From positions 310,001-374,000 of the forward strand of contig JAYKXP010000007.1 of the NCBI GenBank assembly GCA_037176845.1: 64,000 nt of DNA. The letters run 5' to 3'. Positions 1 through 11,526 of this stretch are shown here, piece by piece. Origin of the DNA: Paramarasmius palmivorus. Its lineage: Eukaryota > Basidiomycota > Agaricomycetes > Agaricales > Marasmiaceae. How positions within the stretch are numbered: position 1 is the stretch's first letter; each line of letters opens with the position of its first letter. The position numbers and the translations under genes are program-made. A model generated the notes under the pieces. It was not told the DNA's origin. It worked only from the letters and a program-made list of their open reading frames with translations, and did no database searches.

Positions 1-1
1 C

Positions 2-621
2 TTACCGAACGGACCCACTGCATACTTCAAACTCACGTCGGTGGAACTAACGAGGCAAATATACGTGAGTAAAGGAGGCCCCCGACACACATCCCATTAA
101 CATCTCGCCCATCAGGGACACGCTCGCGCGACTCCTCACAACCCCGAACTCGTTCTGAACGGTTTCGTCACACGGTTGGGCCATACAGTCGGCCGAATGC
201 TTCAAACTATGTTCCCAGCATTACCCGAATTCCAAGGGAGACAGGTCGTCACGTTGCATAACCAGCGAGATTTCCTGTTCTTCCGGAGACACCGATATGC
301 TTTTAGGAGCACGGAAAGGGTCGCATTACAAGAGATTGGGCCGAGGTTTACGTTGAAGCTCCGGTCGCTGAGGAAGGGTATTCCGGCTGTTCAAAATTAC
401 GGGGAGAGTGCGAAACCATTAGAGTTCGACGATGCAGAAGAGCAGGCAGAAGAAGCTACTAACCCAGAATCCGTTCCAGAACCTACACAGGTTGTTCCAC
501 CAAAGCAGGACGAGTATCTTTGGAAATGGAGGGTTCGTTTTCATCTTACATCGCTCGACATACGGCTAATTCCCTATTCCAGCCTGAACTGGAGACAACA
601 CGGCGCACCTTCTTTCTTTAG
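2..621 (+). CDS. RPF1: Ribosome production factor 1 (Brix domain), 5' end outside window
   Basis: Nucleolar Brix-domain protein needed for maturation of 27S pre-rRNA and assembly of the 60S ribosomal subunit. Three exons are visible: 2-64, 116-532 and 583-621, with canonical introns 65-115 and 533-582. The first exon already reads [16 protein letters not shown], so the N-terminal half lies to the left of the window. Exon 2 carries the family hallmarks [28 protein letters not shown] and [14 protein letters not shown]. After the last splice the protein ends [16 protein letters not shown], the usual RPF1 tail. A longer unspliced reading frame continues past 532 but loses this conserved ending, so the spliced form is preferred. 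An acidic Glu-rich insert precedes the tail. The family call is secure. Confidence 0.93.
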
Positions 622-1023
622 ATACATGACATCGGTGTATTATGATTACATGCGCCAATATGTCCATCCTATAGACTGTGTGGTATGGTATGAGCAAATG
701 ATCGTTGGTAATAGGGTAAGACGTAAGTCATTATTGTGCTATACACTCGTCGAATTTCGTGAAAGGTCCGCTTCGAAGATACCTAAGTCTGTCCTTTAAA
801 ATCAATAAATGAGCACTCTGAGTCATGCTCATTCTTGCTATTCATGAACGGAAGCGCCGACAAGTGGGGATTCAGTGCAATCTTTCGACCACGAGTGAAG
901 GATAATCCATGAAGCCCGTTGTTTCCAGATGTGAAGGCCTCCTTGGAAGTCGGCATATGAACCTGAACTGAACCGTCGCCTGAGAAGGACGTTCAGTACT
1001 GGATTAACATAGTAACATGATAG
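622..1023. other. Intergenic, convergent 3' regions
   Basis: About 400 bp between the RPF1 stop and the end of the minus-strand membrane protein. I see no convincing gene, repeat or RNA here. It probably holds the 3' UTRs and terminators of both neighbours. Confidence 0.5.
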
Positions 1024-1720
1024 CTACTGACCTTGGCCTCCTTCCATTCGACGCCGATAAAGAAAAACTACAAACAAGAGCACCGCAAACAAAAAGACGC
1101 CACCAAAGACACCACCTATCAGCGCAGCTGCGTGTCCAGGTGGGTTCAATAGACGTGATCCCTGCACCGTTTGAATCGTTCGGTGTGATTGACTGTCTAC
1201 AGTCACAAACGATACGTTGTGAATCTGGAGTTCACCGCCACTATTCAGGATAAGCTCTAGGGTATGTTGTCCTTGCGACAGCTCTGGGGAGGCGTAAATG
1301 AGAGATGACGAAGGATTCCAGATGTTGTATTGGGAGGATGAATCTTCGCGACCGTCAAGGGAATAATAGAGAGTTTTGGTAGGATTTGGAGATTTCAGGT
1401 TGGTTGACAGTGTCCCGGCCACTGCAATATATACACCTTGGACGAATGAGATGAGATGCTAATGAAGACCATGTCATTGTGACTCACCCTCGAAATCAAT
1501 AGTAATAGATGAATTCCGTCCTTCAGAATCGGAGACCCCAACTAACAGGTTTTTGTCGTCTTCTATTGCCCAACTTCCCTGATATTGAACGAAAGGCCTC
1601 GCGACTCCTCCCATGAACGACCCGAACGATTCCATTACTTCGTACTACCACGTAACCGGAAACTAAAGAGCGACGAGCTAAAAGAGTGTGAGGTAGGAAA
1701 AAAAGGAATTTGAAACGCAT
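1024..1720 (-). CDS. Small type I membrane glycoprotein with beta-sandwich-like ectodomain
   Basis: Predicted cell-surface protein of a kind common in Agaricomycetes: a signal peptide, one beta-rich ectodomain, one transmembrane helix and a short basic tail. The ectodomain reads through FVQYQGSWAIEDDKNLLVG, then crosses an intron of about 50 nt (near 1435-1486) into GVYIAVAGTLSTNLKSP and LYYSLDGRED. The helix is AALIGGVFGGVFLFAVLLFV, followed by the stop-transfer basics YRRR. A hydrophobic start at 1720 (MRFKFLFFLPHTLLA) looks like a signal peptide, but it lies in a different frame from the ectodomain and I could not find a clean splice between the two. An extra intron or a frameshift near 1620-1670 is therefore possible. 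Function and ligand are unknown. Confidence 0.6.
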
Positions 1721-2109
1721 TCTTGAGCCTTGATGTTTATTAAATTGAAGCTGGACGATCGACGGTCGTCCGACACTGTAGCACGATTGCTTGTAGTTAT
1801 GGCGAAGTGGTGACCTCCTTGATCTGAGACGAACATATACTCCTTTACGGCGGAGAAGATCGGTATTGCCGCAGACGAAAACACCGAGGCACCGTAGACG
1901 AGTAGCATCCGAGGTATGGCGGAGGTTGTGGTAGAGTCCAGAGAGCTTGCGAGCGCTTACAGCGTGGCCGGCGTCTAGTTGTGTGGCACCGCACCCACCA
2001 TGTAGACGTTGGCCAGACCGTTATGCAAAAAATACGCATTTAATCCATTGAAAAATAGTGCATAGATATATACTAACATTATCGTACCATTACATTGACG
2101 GTAATCGAT
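1721..2109. other. Gap with a stop-interrupted coding-like stretch on the minus strand
   Basis: Between the membrane protein and the P450 stop. The minus strand of about 1690-1960 stays open for about 90 codons and includes LLVYGASVFSSAAIPIF and MFVSDQGGHHFAI, which faintly resemble alpha-oxoamine synthases of the LCB1/BioF type. Two stop codons interrupt the same frame just upstream. It could be a decayed fragment or chance. Confidence 0.25.
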
Positions 2110-4684
2110 CTACTTCTTCACGGCACTGACTCGTAATGGTAGCTGGTGTCCAGGCACTCCCTTCACCCTAGGACTCGCAACTCCAGTGAGTTCAAAGACT
2201 ATTTCTTTGCCCGTGGGAGAAAATTGAAAAGACTCAATCAAGAATGCGAGCACGATCTCTGTTGTTCAAAGTGACTTTTAGCAATGATTGGGTTGAAGAC
2301 TTGGAAAAGACGTACTCATTTCCAATTGGGAGAACTTGAAGCCACTGTAGCCAACGTCAGATCAAAAAAATGTCTCGATGCCGCTCACTTACATGCATGA
2401 CCTATTCCCGGCGTTGAATGTCATACTATGAAAGATATTTTAGCCAAGATTCATCGAAACTCGCGTCCTACTCACAGGTTGGAATATACACCCGGGATGC
2501 GAGCGTCGGTGACTGTAGTCGGAAGAGAAGTCAACCACCTCTCGGGCTTCCATTCTCCGGCGTCCGGTCCCCAGATTTCTGAGCTTCTGTTTGAACCGAT
2601 CAGGGATATATAGACATCTGTACCCTTTGGGATGGGAATTTCTGATATCAAGGTGCCGTCGGTTCCTGTAACTGGGGAACCTAACGGTAATACTGTATCA
2701 CGAGTAGATCTGATAGCACAAAAAAGCGTCAAATCAAAGGAACACTAGACCGACCCAAAAACGTACGTGCGAATGACGCGATGAACGGGGGCATAGCTAC
2801 GACAATAATGAGTCCTTTGGTTGCCAGGGTAGCTGGTGATGTACGCACAGACGGAGGGTTTCGCGACAGATCGCATCGAGATATGGCATTGAGACCAGTT
2901 GGTCGTAAGTTAGGTCTTTTCCATCATTGTCGAGGCGAGCCTGAGCTATCTCTCGGCGAAGTTTAGTTTGAGCGTCGACATGTTTGGATAAGATATCCAA
3001 CGTGCGTGCTAGAGCGCTCTGCAGTGGGTCAGCTAGTGTGTCTTGCTGTGTAAGATATTTAGCACACCGAGGTAGTATCCATGGCGGCAAACATAATGGT
3101 CCTGCGATGCGAATGGATTGATTCTGGAATGGATTGAGGCTAAGAATAACTTACGACATCTGAGAGCTTGTCAATCAATTACCAACAGCAAGATAATGAG
3201 TCGACTTACCTGTCCAAGAAGTTCGTCCTCATTAAGTCTATCTTGTGATTCAGCCTTCATATTGTCATTCACTGCGAATCACGGAGTCGATATGAATAGC
3301 GGTCCGGTATGAGAAACCTGAACTTACTTAGTATGCTCAGAATGTCTTTGCCTCTCGTGAGCTGCTCTAGAACAGTTTCGTCGCCGTCCTCAAATGCACG
3401 CTGCTTGTCTTGGTAGATACCCTTTGCTACGTCCCACATGTAGTACGCCAGTTGTTCGCCGTCTGAGAAGATCGACCAAGGAATTGTCTGGACAATAAAC
3501 CGCCGGAAGGAGGGACTTCCAATCCTCATCAACCACGGTAGGTTGCCTGACCATATGGCAGCCCGGGAGAAATAGGGCCTATAAACCCAAGTTTTATTCA
3601 GACGTCAATCAATAATCAGTGCATTGTGTAAGACCTACGAAAGCTGCTTGACGGTATGACCATACGGATGCGCTCCTTCGTCATCAGCGAGAGCATCGAA
3701 AGAATGACCCAGGCCAGATTGACCAATAAGCTCAAAAGCTGTTCGAGATAGCCAAGAGAGCATTTCAATCTAGCGAAAATGGTCAGTATGAAGTGACGCC
3801 TTATGGGAGAGACATACCTCTTGAGGTCCACTCTCGACCTTCTTCCCGAGGGTGTTTCGCAACTTAAAAAAGCGTAAGTTGTGGTGCAAAGTGAGTCGCA
3901 ACATACGGCACCTTTTCCGTGACTTGAGCAAATATTGGGACTAACACCAGTAAGAGAGACTGCCCACGGAAAAAGAGTAGATTCCTTACTCATGCTGCGC
4001 ATATGAGCGATCGAGAAAACCGGTGTCAACTGCTTGCGTTGTCGACGATGAACATGGCCTGCATTCGAAAGAAGACCCGGACCAAAGATAAGCTTGTTTA
4101 AGCTGAAGGCAGTCATGAGTTCTTGCTAGGCTACACCTGAGGCACAGAAAGCATACTAAAGAAGTCCCGTTCCGAATTCCCAGCTATCGCTGCCCTTTGG
4201 TTACATGGCTCGTCAGCGACGCCTGTCTTTCCATAGAATAGCAGTCTAGTCACCTTTACAAGAATGTGGTGCATTGCTTTTGGATCAAACGTATAGAGGG
4301 TCCTGCTCTGGTTTTATTGTCAGCTTTTCTCCATGTTCGCGATTAAATTCAACCTTACACCGAACCAACTCGGATAAGTGGAAGTGGGACCGACTATTGG
4401 GTCTATTCAGGATTAGACCAGAGCAATAAGCAGACATGTCTCACGGCGTTCCATCATATCGTGGTAGTTCCACGACTCAGGCGAATAGATATCTGAAAGA
4501 TGACCTGTCCAAATGATGAGATACTGAGCAATGTAGAGACCAACCCAGACTGACCTTTCAGCCAAGAGGTACTTTGGGGACCAGGAATCTTGTTTAAGAT
4601 GGCACTTTCGCGTTGCCTCTGCAGAAGCCAACGGGAGATGAGGACGACAAGCCCAGTCACGATGAACGCGACTGATAAGAGCAT
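2110..4684 (-). CDS. Cytochrome P450 monooxygenase (basidiomycete CYP5144-like)
   Basis: Haem-thiolate monooxygenase, ER-anchored, substrate unknown. About ten short introns split it. The order read from the minus strand is: N-terminal membrane anchor MLLSVAFIVTGLVVLISRWL; proline hinge KIPGPQSTSWLKG; GHLSDIYSPESWNYHDMMER; LYTFDPKAMHHILVK; helix C region GPGLLSNAGHVHRRQRKQL; I-helix TIMFAAMDTTSSALARTLDI; K-helix ETLRL; WKPERWL; and the haem ligand loop FNAGNRSCMG with Cys encoded at 2395-2397. The tail FKFSQLEM then EIVLAFLIESFQFS completes it. All catalytic landmarks are present, so it looks intact. The Cys loop has Asn where most P450s have Gly after Phe. The CYP5144 label is from memory of family style and is tentative; P450 identity is certain. 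Confidence 0.9.
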
Positions 4685-5092
4685 AGCGAAGATATAAAAT
4701 GAGTATGCAATCTGCTGATCACAATGGGATACTCGAGCTGTCTTTTATATCGCTGGCCTGCATTGTGTTTACGCAAGAAAAGCCACGCAATTTGACGGTA
4801 AGGTTTGCCTCTACCATCTCCAAACAGAATAAGAAGCAGCGTCTTTGGGTACCAAGCGAGCACAGAACCTAGGGACACGCATGAAGCCCGCCTTCTCGAA
4901 GTATACAATGTTCTCTCTACCTGGTGTACTGTTGTGTGGTGGTATCGTTTTGGCGAGATGTCATAAGCCTATACAGTGTCATTAAATTTGTGACGGGGTC
5001 ACCAACAATGTTTGATGAAGCCTTATTGAGAAAGAGTTCCGCGATTCGGGCTTATTAACATGAGAGGAAAGACGGATGAGTGAAAAAAAACC
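4685..5092. other. Promoter region of the P450 gene
   Basis: About 400 bp upstream of the P450 start. Open frames here (for example 4657-4908 minus) lack recognisable motifs and I treat them as chance. No repeat or binding site stands out. Confidence 0.4.
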
Positions 5093-5457
5093 TCACAAGC
5101 TCATCATCAACGCCTTGTCATACGGCCCGTTATCAACCTTGGTGAGCGAAAACACTGCAGAATTTAATCATTAATGCGGTCTTTGATTGAGCAAGACCTC
5201 GGCTGAAAACACTCGCTCGAGAGATCTGCGAATTGGACGGAAAGGGACAGTAACTTACAACTTTCTGTAGCTTGTCATGCGAATCACATTGAGTGCCGTG
5301 GTTGAAGAAACTGAGCGAGTAGTCCGGTTCGATCGAATACAAGTTTTTCGCTTGGGCGGTCAGGGCATGTCGTTCAGATCGTGTCGGACAAGGATGACTC
5401 AAAGCCTTACTTAGCGCTTGGCGGCGCCCGGGCCGCTTTACGTTTGCTACTAGCCAT
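5093..5457 (-). CDS. Possible micro-gene of unknown function
   Basis: A tentative three-exon model. It starts MASSKRKAARAPPSA at 5457, splices at the AA|GTAAG donor (about 5411), continues NFFNHGTQCDSHDKLQKV, splices again at GTT|GTAAGT, and ends VDNGPYDKALMMSL at the stop 5093-5095. The product would be under 50 residues with a very basic N-terminus. The splice sites are canonical and in phase, but no family is recognised. It could be chance, or the end of a longer transcript. It lies between the P450 promoter and the 3' end of the large coiled-coil gene. Confidence 0.25.
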
Positions 5458-5662
5458 TCTGCGTGTCGTCTTGAACATTCTTAGCACGTGGTAAGTTGTA
5501 AAGCTATGATACAACACGATCCATGGCTGAAGCAACAGTATATACAGCATGTCATAAATATGGGAAGATGCAACGTGTGTTATACACAGAGCATATCTTC
5601 TTCCTACGAGTAAATGGCCGGGAACAAGAAATGGCCATGAATCATCAGTGAAGGTGCCAGGT

Positions 5663-8582
5663 TCAAGCTTCTGGATCGGAGTCTCCATCTGCGTCTGCAT
5701 CTTCATTGTTAGCACCAACCCCGTTCTCCAGCACCGAGTTCGGCTGACTGTCAGGTATTGTGTCGACAGGCACTGACGGTGACTGTGTGGTGGGGTTTTC
5801 GGAGCATTCGGCGTCGTCAGGTGGCGCATCCTGAGCCGCGACCTCTGTGCGAGGAACTCGAGGATTATCGGATGGCTGTATATCTATGTCGACCGCATTA
5901 GGATGTTCTGCACCATTGACGTCGGCTTCCAATGCTGTTTTCGTGATCAAAGAGGGTCCAGGGGCGTTATCCTGATGACGGATATCGGGCGACTGGGGTG
6001 TGGGAATTTCCATGCGAAGATCCTGTATGGGACTGGTAGGAGTGGTATCATGAAGAGGCTCCTTCGACCTAGCTCCTTCGGTAGCCGAAGGATCCTGATT
6101 ACCGTGAAGCCTCTTGACCCGCGCAGGGACTGATTCTAGCCGGGTGGTATCTTCAGACTTTGATCCTTCCTCTGCTGGGGAACGGGAACCTGATACAGTG
6201 ATAGTCGGGGGAGGCAGCAATGACGGTGCTGTATTGGACGATTGCTCCGGTGGATTTACTTTTCTCCTGACCTCCCTGGTCGGAGCAGGAGAGATCATCC
6301 GAGGTACGGAATCCTTCAACATATCACTCCTTCTTCCCCGTGTTGATCTTACAGACCGCCGCGGTGCTACTCTGGGTGAAGGCTCTATCTCAGTCTCAGA
6401 CTCCGGCTCTTCTCGAGCTGAATCTTCTGGCGCTTTTGCTTTCCCTTTCCCTTTGCGTGAAGACCCCGATTGCCTGGAATCCTCGTGGTCCTGGCTAAAA
6501 GCTGCTGCTTGGTCTGCTAAGACATCCAATGCACTGCGAGTCCGCTTTGCTGCAGATTTGGTACTGGCATTCCCTTCTGTATTTCCAGAAGAAACTTTTC
6601 GCCGTTTCTGCGTCGAGCTTCCTTGTTGTTCTGAACTGGTGGTACTTTTCCTCTTTGTAGTGGATCGTTTATTTGGGCGTTGAGAACTGGCGCTACTGTC
6701 GTCCTCCTTATCGTCCAACATACTCCTCGCTACACTCAACAGAGACGCTAGAGGTGTCTTTGACGGACCAGCTGTTGAGGAGGATTCGCCGAGTGTCGCA
6801 ATTGACTCTGTAGCTGATTTTCCCGCGCTGGCTGACACTGGCGGTCGGTGTGTTTGTGATGGTTCTGAAGTGTGCGCCTGGTTGGGTACGCTAGGCATTC
6901 CATTCGCACCAGGGCCACTGTAAGGAGCGGCCAATGCCACTATCCTGGCTGCACCTGGTGGCGGTGTGTGCATATGAGGATAGCTGATCATGTTGGCATT
7001 GGGTACGAACATGTAAGTATGAGGACTTCCAGGGTGGGTGAAAACTTGCATTCCTGGCATAAGGGAAGCAGAGCCCTGCTTCGGCGTCCGGGGACCCGTA
7101 GCGGCGGCTGAGGCGTTCCGTTGTGGCGGAGAGGTGGGAATAGCTGCCTGCTGAGCTGAGGCGCTAGCCTTCCCTTTTCCTTTCTTGGAGCCACCGCCTG
7201 CGGAAGTGTGGTTCCTGTAATGGCCAGTATGACCACCGGCTAGCCTTTCCTTAGCTATTTCCTCCTCTGCAGCCTTAACTCTCTCCTTCTCTCGCTCACG
7301 TTCAGCGGTTATGAGCCCTGAAACATGCGCTGCACGTTCTCGACCTATCTTACGAGCCGCAAGGACGTAGAGTTCTGCCCGAGCATCGGAAGTAATGTTG
7401 TTTGAGTGCTGTGGAGATTTTGATCGTTGCCTCTGTGATTTCGGCTTCGAACTAGACGTGCCAGCAGTCTGAGATTGGGGTTGCGAGTTTCGAGAGGGAC
7501 GCAGGAGGTGATGATATATAGATGGGGTTGACGTTCCATTGGAATCATTGAGATCAGTACCGGATGATCCCACGACAGGACGTGTACCCGAAGATATTTC
7601 TTTAGGCTGAGAGGAGGTATCGTTACTCTCTCCATCTCCATTTTCCTCGCGTTCCTGCGTTGCGGCCTTTTCCTTCTCTCTCTTCCGTTTACGTGCAAGT
7701 CTGGCTTTCTCGGCACTCACAGCCGCTGAGCCTGTAAGTGACGGGTAAGATATAGAAGACAAGTAGGAGGTGGTGTGGGCAAGAGTGTTTATGGAGGGGA
7801 ATGGTTGCATGAGAAGAAGGGGTTTGAGTTTGCAAAGTTCGGCCTCGAGGCAAGTCAGCCGTATCTGGGTTTCTTGTTCCTGGTAGATGAGTAGTGTCAG
7901 GAGATAGGGATAGGTATATCATCAAGGCGTAGCTTGCCTTGTCACGGAGTTCTTTATTATCTTGTTGAAGAGCAGCACACTGTCGCTCTAGTTCCTGAAA
8001 TCGCGACTGTCGGTAAACGGGCATAGCATCAAGAATCCGCACTCACTTCATATCGTGCCGGATACACATGCTTTGTGTTGCGTTGCCTTATCAGGGCCTC
8101 CGCAGCTCGCTCAAATCCTTCCCTCTCGGACTCCATCCTCGTTCTTTCGTCCACGATTTGTTGTGTCATGTAATCCCTCTGAGCAAGCAGTTCCGATATA
8201 GCGTTAGCTTGTTGTTCTAGTTGTGAAGAATTCGGTCGAGGCGCTTCAATAAGCCTCGTAACCTGAGCAGATTGGCAGGATGAATATCCGTTCTACGGGA
8301 AGATGTCAACCAGCATACCATTTGCAAGAGCTCTTTCTCCCTGACACTCATGCTACCGTCAGCTGGCATTTCTAGACCAATTTCTGCAATCCTTGCTCGA
8401 AATTGAGCGACCTCGTCGTCTGAAAGTGGCTCTGCTTGAGATTCAAGTCCATCCAGGGAACTATTCATATTCTTTCCAGTATTCTGTTCATTTGAAGGCG
8501 TAGAAAGCATAGATGATGGCGAGCTTTGAATGAGTTCGGATAGAGGAAGGATTGGGGGAGACGCTTCTCCAGAGTTTGCCAT
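5663..8582 (-). CDS. Large coiled-coil and low-complexity, probably nuclear protein
   Basis: The start at 8582 reads MANSGEASPPILPLSEL. The first exon ends near MSVREKELLQM and is followed by VTRLIEAPRPNSSQLEQQAN and a strongly charged heptad-like stretch (RDYMTQQIVDERTRMESERE). Short exons ELERQCAALQQDNKELRDK and EQETQIRLTCLEAELCKLK then join in frame to an exon of about 730 codons ending at 5663. The coiled coil spans roughly residues 90-200. The rest is rich in Ser, Pro, Thr, Lys and Arg, with basic runs KRKREKEKA and NKRSTTKRKS that could be nuclear localisation signals, and a short hydrophobic-aromatic island near HPGSPHTYMFVPNANMISY. I recognise no catalytic domain. A chromatin or transcription role is a guess from composition only. 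Confidence 0.75.
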
Positions 8583-8735
8583 AGAATGGCGCCGAAGATG
8601 GTGACAGAGTACGTTTACAATAAACGTTACTGTCCACGGCACGCACCACGGATACTCACGTGATGAGAAAATCAGTACATAATCTAATCGTTATCTGAAA
8701 TCATTCTGCGCGAAATCTCTTTGTGCCCTTCCAGC

Positions 8736-9714
8736 ATGGATATTTTGCCCCAATCTAATGAACAGTACAGTACCAAGGAATACTGGTAAGCCTGGTAATT
8801 TTCGTCGTGAACTCCTCTCACAGGGCTCTCTAGGAACACCCGATACAACCAGTAGATCTTCGCTATTCATCGTCCATTATTCAACATAACCTTCCTCGTT
8901 CACTAGAGAGGCTGAAAACGGATCTTTCGATTGGTTCAAATCTTATGCTGAGATAGCAGACATAATCCGGGAGCTCATACCAGATCACTCTTCTCGTATA
9001 CTCATGTTGGGATGCGGGAACTCGAGGCTTTCAGAAGAGGCGAATTTTCAACCGTTTCTCGTGTACGGAGCAGTTTACTTATGAAGGTTTCACAGATGTA
9101 TGACGATGGGTACAAAAATATCGTCAATATCGATGTAAGAACCCAGATCAACCCCACAGGTGGCCAAAGTCTGATCGCGGTGCAGTATTCTTCAGTAGTT
9201 ATTGACCAAATGCAGAGCCGACATAAGGACAGGCGTCCGGAGATGGAATGTACGCCTATCGATCAACGAGCCTTTCATCCTCTCATTCTTTGGTAGGGCT
9301 GGAAATGGATGTCCGTAGTCTACGTTTTCAAGAAGATAGCTTCGACGTGGCCATCGACAAAGGAACCATGGACGCAATGCTTGCAGTCAAGGGAGACATT
9401 TGGGTCGGCGTTCTTTGTATCCTATCTATCTTAATGTTGACCCAGATGTAGAACCCTCCGCAACAAGCGGTTGACGACTGTACGAGTGAAGTCGAAGAAG
9501 TCGTTCGGTTGGTTCTCTGTTGTCGTAATACCGATCCAGGCAAATAACGATATTTCCTTCTAGCGTACTGAAGAAAGGCAAGGGCCTTTTCATCTACCTG
9601 ACCTTCGGACAGCCCCACTTCCGCAAAAAGTACCTCTCCGCCACAGGCAAACCCGTTGAAGTGAAGGAACTTGGGGAGTCATTTCACTACTACCTATATA
9701 CCCTGCGTACATGA
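8736..9714 (+). CDS. SAM-dependent methyltransferase, EEF1AKMT4/METTL13-N type
   Basis: Class I methyltransferase related to human EEF1AKMT4 and the METTL13 N-terminal domain, which methylate lysines of translation elongation factor eEF1A. The start MDILPQSNEQYSTKEYW is at 8736, with exon 1 ending at 8785. Motif I is RILMLGCGNSRLSEE, then MYDDGYKNIVNID, YSSVVIDQMQ, LEMDVRSLRFQEDSFDVAID, KGTMDAMLAV and the C-terminal LYTLRT. Length is about 205 residues, normal for the family. Intron 9040-9095 must use a GC donor (GAG|GCGAAT) to join SEE to MYDDGY in frame. The stop (9712-9714) is 2 bp from the stop of the convergent NDUFAF7 gene, and the start is 153 bp from the divergent coiled-coil gene. 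Substrate assignment is by homology only. Confidence 0.9.
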
Positions 9715-9716
9715 TA

Positions 9717-11438
9717 TCAAAACAAAAATTTGACATTCTTATAGAAATCCAACATTGGATTCTCCCCGTTCTTCAGTCTAGTCCGCCCAAGGTCCGCATA
9801 CGTCTCCAAAAACTCTGCATGCGTGAAAACGCTTGATTTGTGTTCCCCCACCGGCAATCCGCTCGCAGAAGCAACACCGTCTAATGGGGTCCTTCTGTTA
9901 GCGATGGAAGCGCTCGACGAGAAGAAGCCAGAGCCGAGTGATAGAGAATATGTAGTCGGTGTGAGGGGTGTGGAACGATCGGGAACTACCGACTCCGCAG
10001 ATCTACGCAGATTATTGGTGGGCTGAGAGAGGACATGTTCGTACATGTCTCTTAGCCGCTCGAAATCGGTAGGAAAAAAGATATCGAATGAACCCTGATG
10101 TACGAGCAGTGTCTCGCAAGGAATTGTAGTCCCACGAACCCGAGTTTGCACAACGGGTGCACTGACACCAGGTACAGTGTCTTTAAGGGACGAAAAGTCG
10201 GAGAGTAAGAGGCGATGCCGGGGAAAGCGGTCTCGTAGTGTCCGTATGAGACTCAACAGTCGCGTAGGAATGTATTCCTCTCCGGAAAGATTGGCAGCGA
10301 ATGGAAGGTTCCTATACAGCTTGCGAAGGAACGGCGCTTTCTGGAAGACGGGAGAAATGGGTAGGGGATGTTTTAAGCGTGTCCGCAACTGGAGGAATGA
10401 TGCGATTAATGGGTCGTCTATTGGGGTGTAAATCATGTCGAATTCGCCGTTCTTGTCGACGGTGACAAGTCCTTGGTATGGTTCCAATGTATCCAAGTTG
10501 TACCGGATCACATCGTGTGCAAAGTTATCCTGTTGGGAAATCAGCTAATGAAAAGCATGATAAGGTTCTTCCTGCACTGACAATGACTTCCATCGACAAG
10601 AAAAAACACGGAGCGGCCTCACGGTTAGTCCAGTGAAATATGCTCTTGTGGACAACATGGACTGCCGGATGTGCTTTACATAACCTCGCCTTCTGCTTAT
10701 TGGCGAGACTTGCACTAATTTCAATAATGGTGTAACGTGTGCGGTCATAGACTTCAGGATAATTTGACCGAAGGTAGTCGAGTATGTTCAATGCAAGGGT
10801 TCCGTTTCCCGCGCCAATCTCGTAGATGATGAAGTCTTCGTAAGGGAAATATTTGAGTAGATATTCCGAGACAAGACATTGCGCAATGGCTTGCCCGTAC
10901 CAAGGCTAACATAGTCAGTAAGTCGTAGTGCATAAAAAGGACTGGGTACACGTACCTTGAACAACTCCGTCGGCGTATGCCATAGCTGCTTCCCTGCATC
11001 ATAGGATGCATAGCGGTCCGCAACTAGTGAATCGAACTCCGTGGCATCCCTTATGTCCTCAAAATTGAACGGTTTCTCGCTCCAGTCGAATATGGTGGCC
11101 TTCTTGGAGAAATAACCATAGTTAGGGTTGTAGAGAGAATCCTCGATGAAATCCCGAGCCAGCATCTTCACGTTACGCGGAGGAGAAATCTCCTTGGCTA
11201 GGTCATTAGAAGTGACTCTTTTGAACGTCGAATAGTCGGTCGGTGAAGGGTCAAAAAGCGACGACCTATTGTAATTCCATTTGTCCGAAGGTTCTGGCGG
11301 GTTGAGAATAGTATTCTTCTTATTCCCCTTTTCCTGTTTACGAGCGGTTAGAGAAGAAGTGAGGTGACGAGGCCTGCTGAGTGAGAGAGAACGATGAGCA
11401 CGGCTACATGAAATGAGTCTGGTGCCAGTGGATAGCAT
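9717..11438 (-). CDS. NDUFAF7: NDUFAF7 / MidA, mitochondrial complex I assembly methyltransferase
   Basis: Mitochondrial protein arginine methyltransferase (DUF185 family) that modifies the complex I 49 kDa subunit in known members and is required for complex I assembly. The start at 11438 gives a Ser/Arg-rich presequence (MLSTGTRLISCSRAHRSL) that fits matrix import. Conserved parts in order: FIEDSLYNPNYGYFSKKA, PTELFK, then across an intron PWYGQAIAQCLVSEYLLKYF, the SAM-binding loop IYEIGAGNGTLALNIL, RTRYTIIEISASLANKQKAR, SMEVI joined to DNFAHDVIRY, and a C-terminal beta-rich half ending NVKFLF at 9717. There are at least three introns. Presence of this gene and of the 21 kDa subunit at 27.3 kb indicates a conventional complex I. 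It is head-to-head with MMS19, with 88 bp between start codons. Confidence 0.93.
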
Positions 11439-11526
11439 GTGCTCTTCACAGGCCCCGAATTATACGGTGGTGGGAGGAGAAAAGACGCGTCAAATTTTGG
11501 CGCTCGACTTCCATCTCGTCTCTTAC

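Noticed and set aside
6114..6683. Plus-strand 189-codon frame opposite the coiled-coil gene
   Set aside because: It is an antisense shadow of a Ser/Arg-rich low-complexity region, with no own start context or motif.
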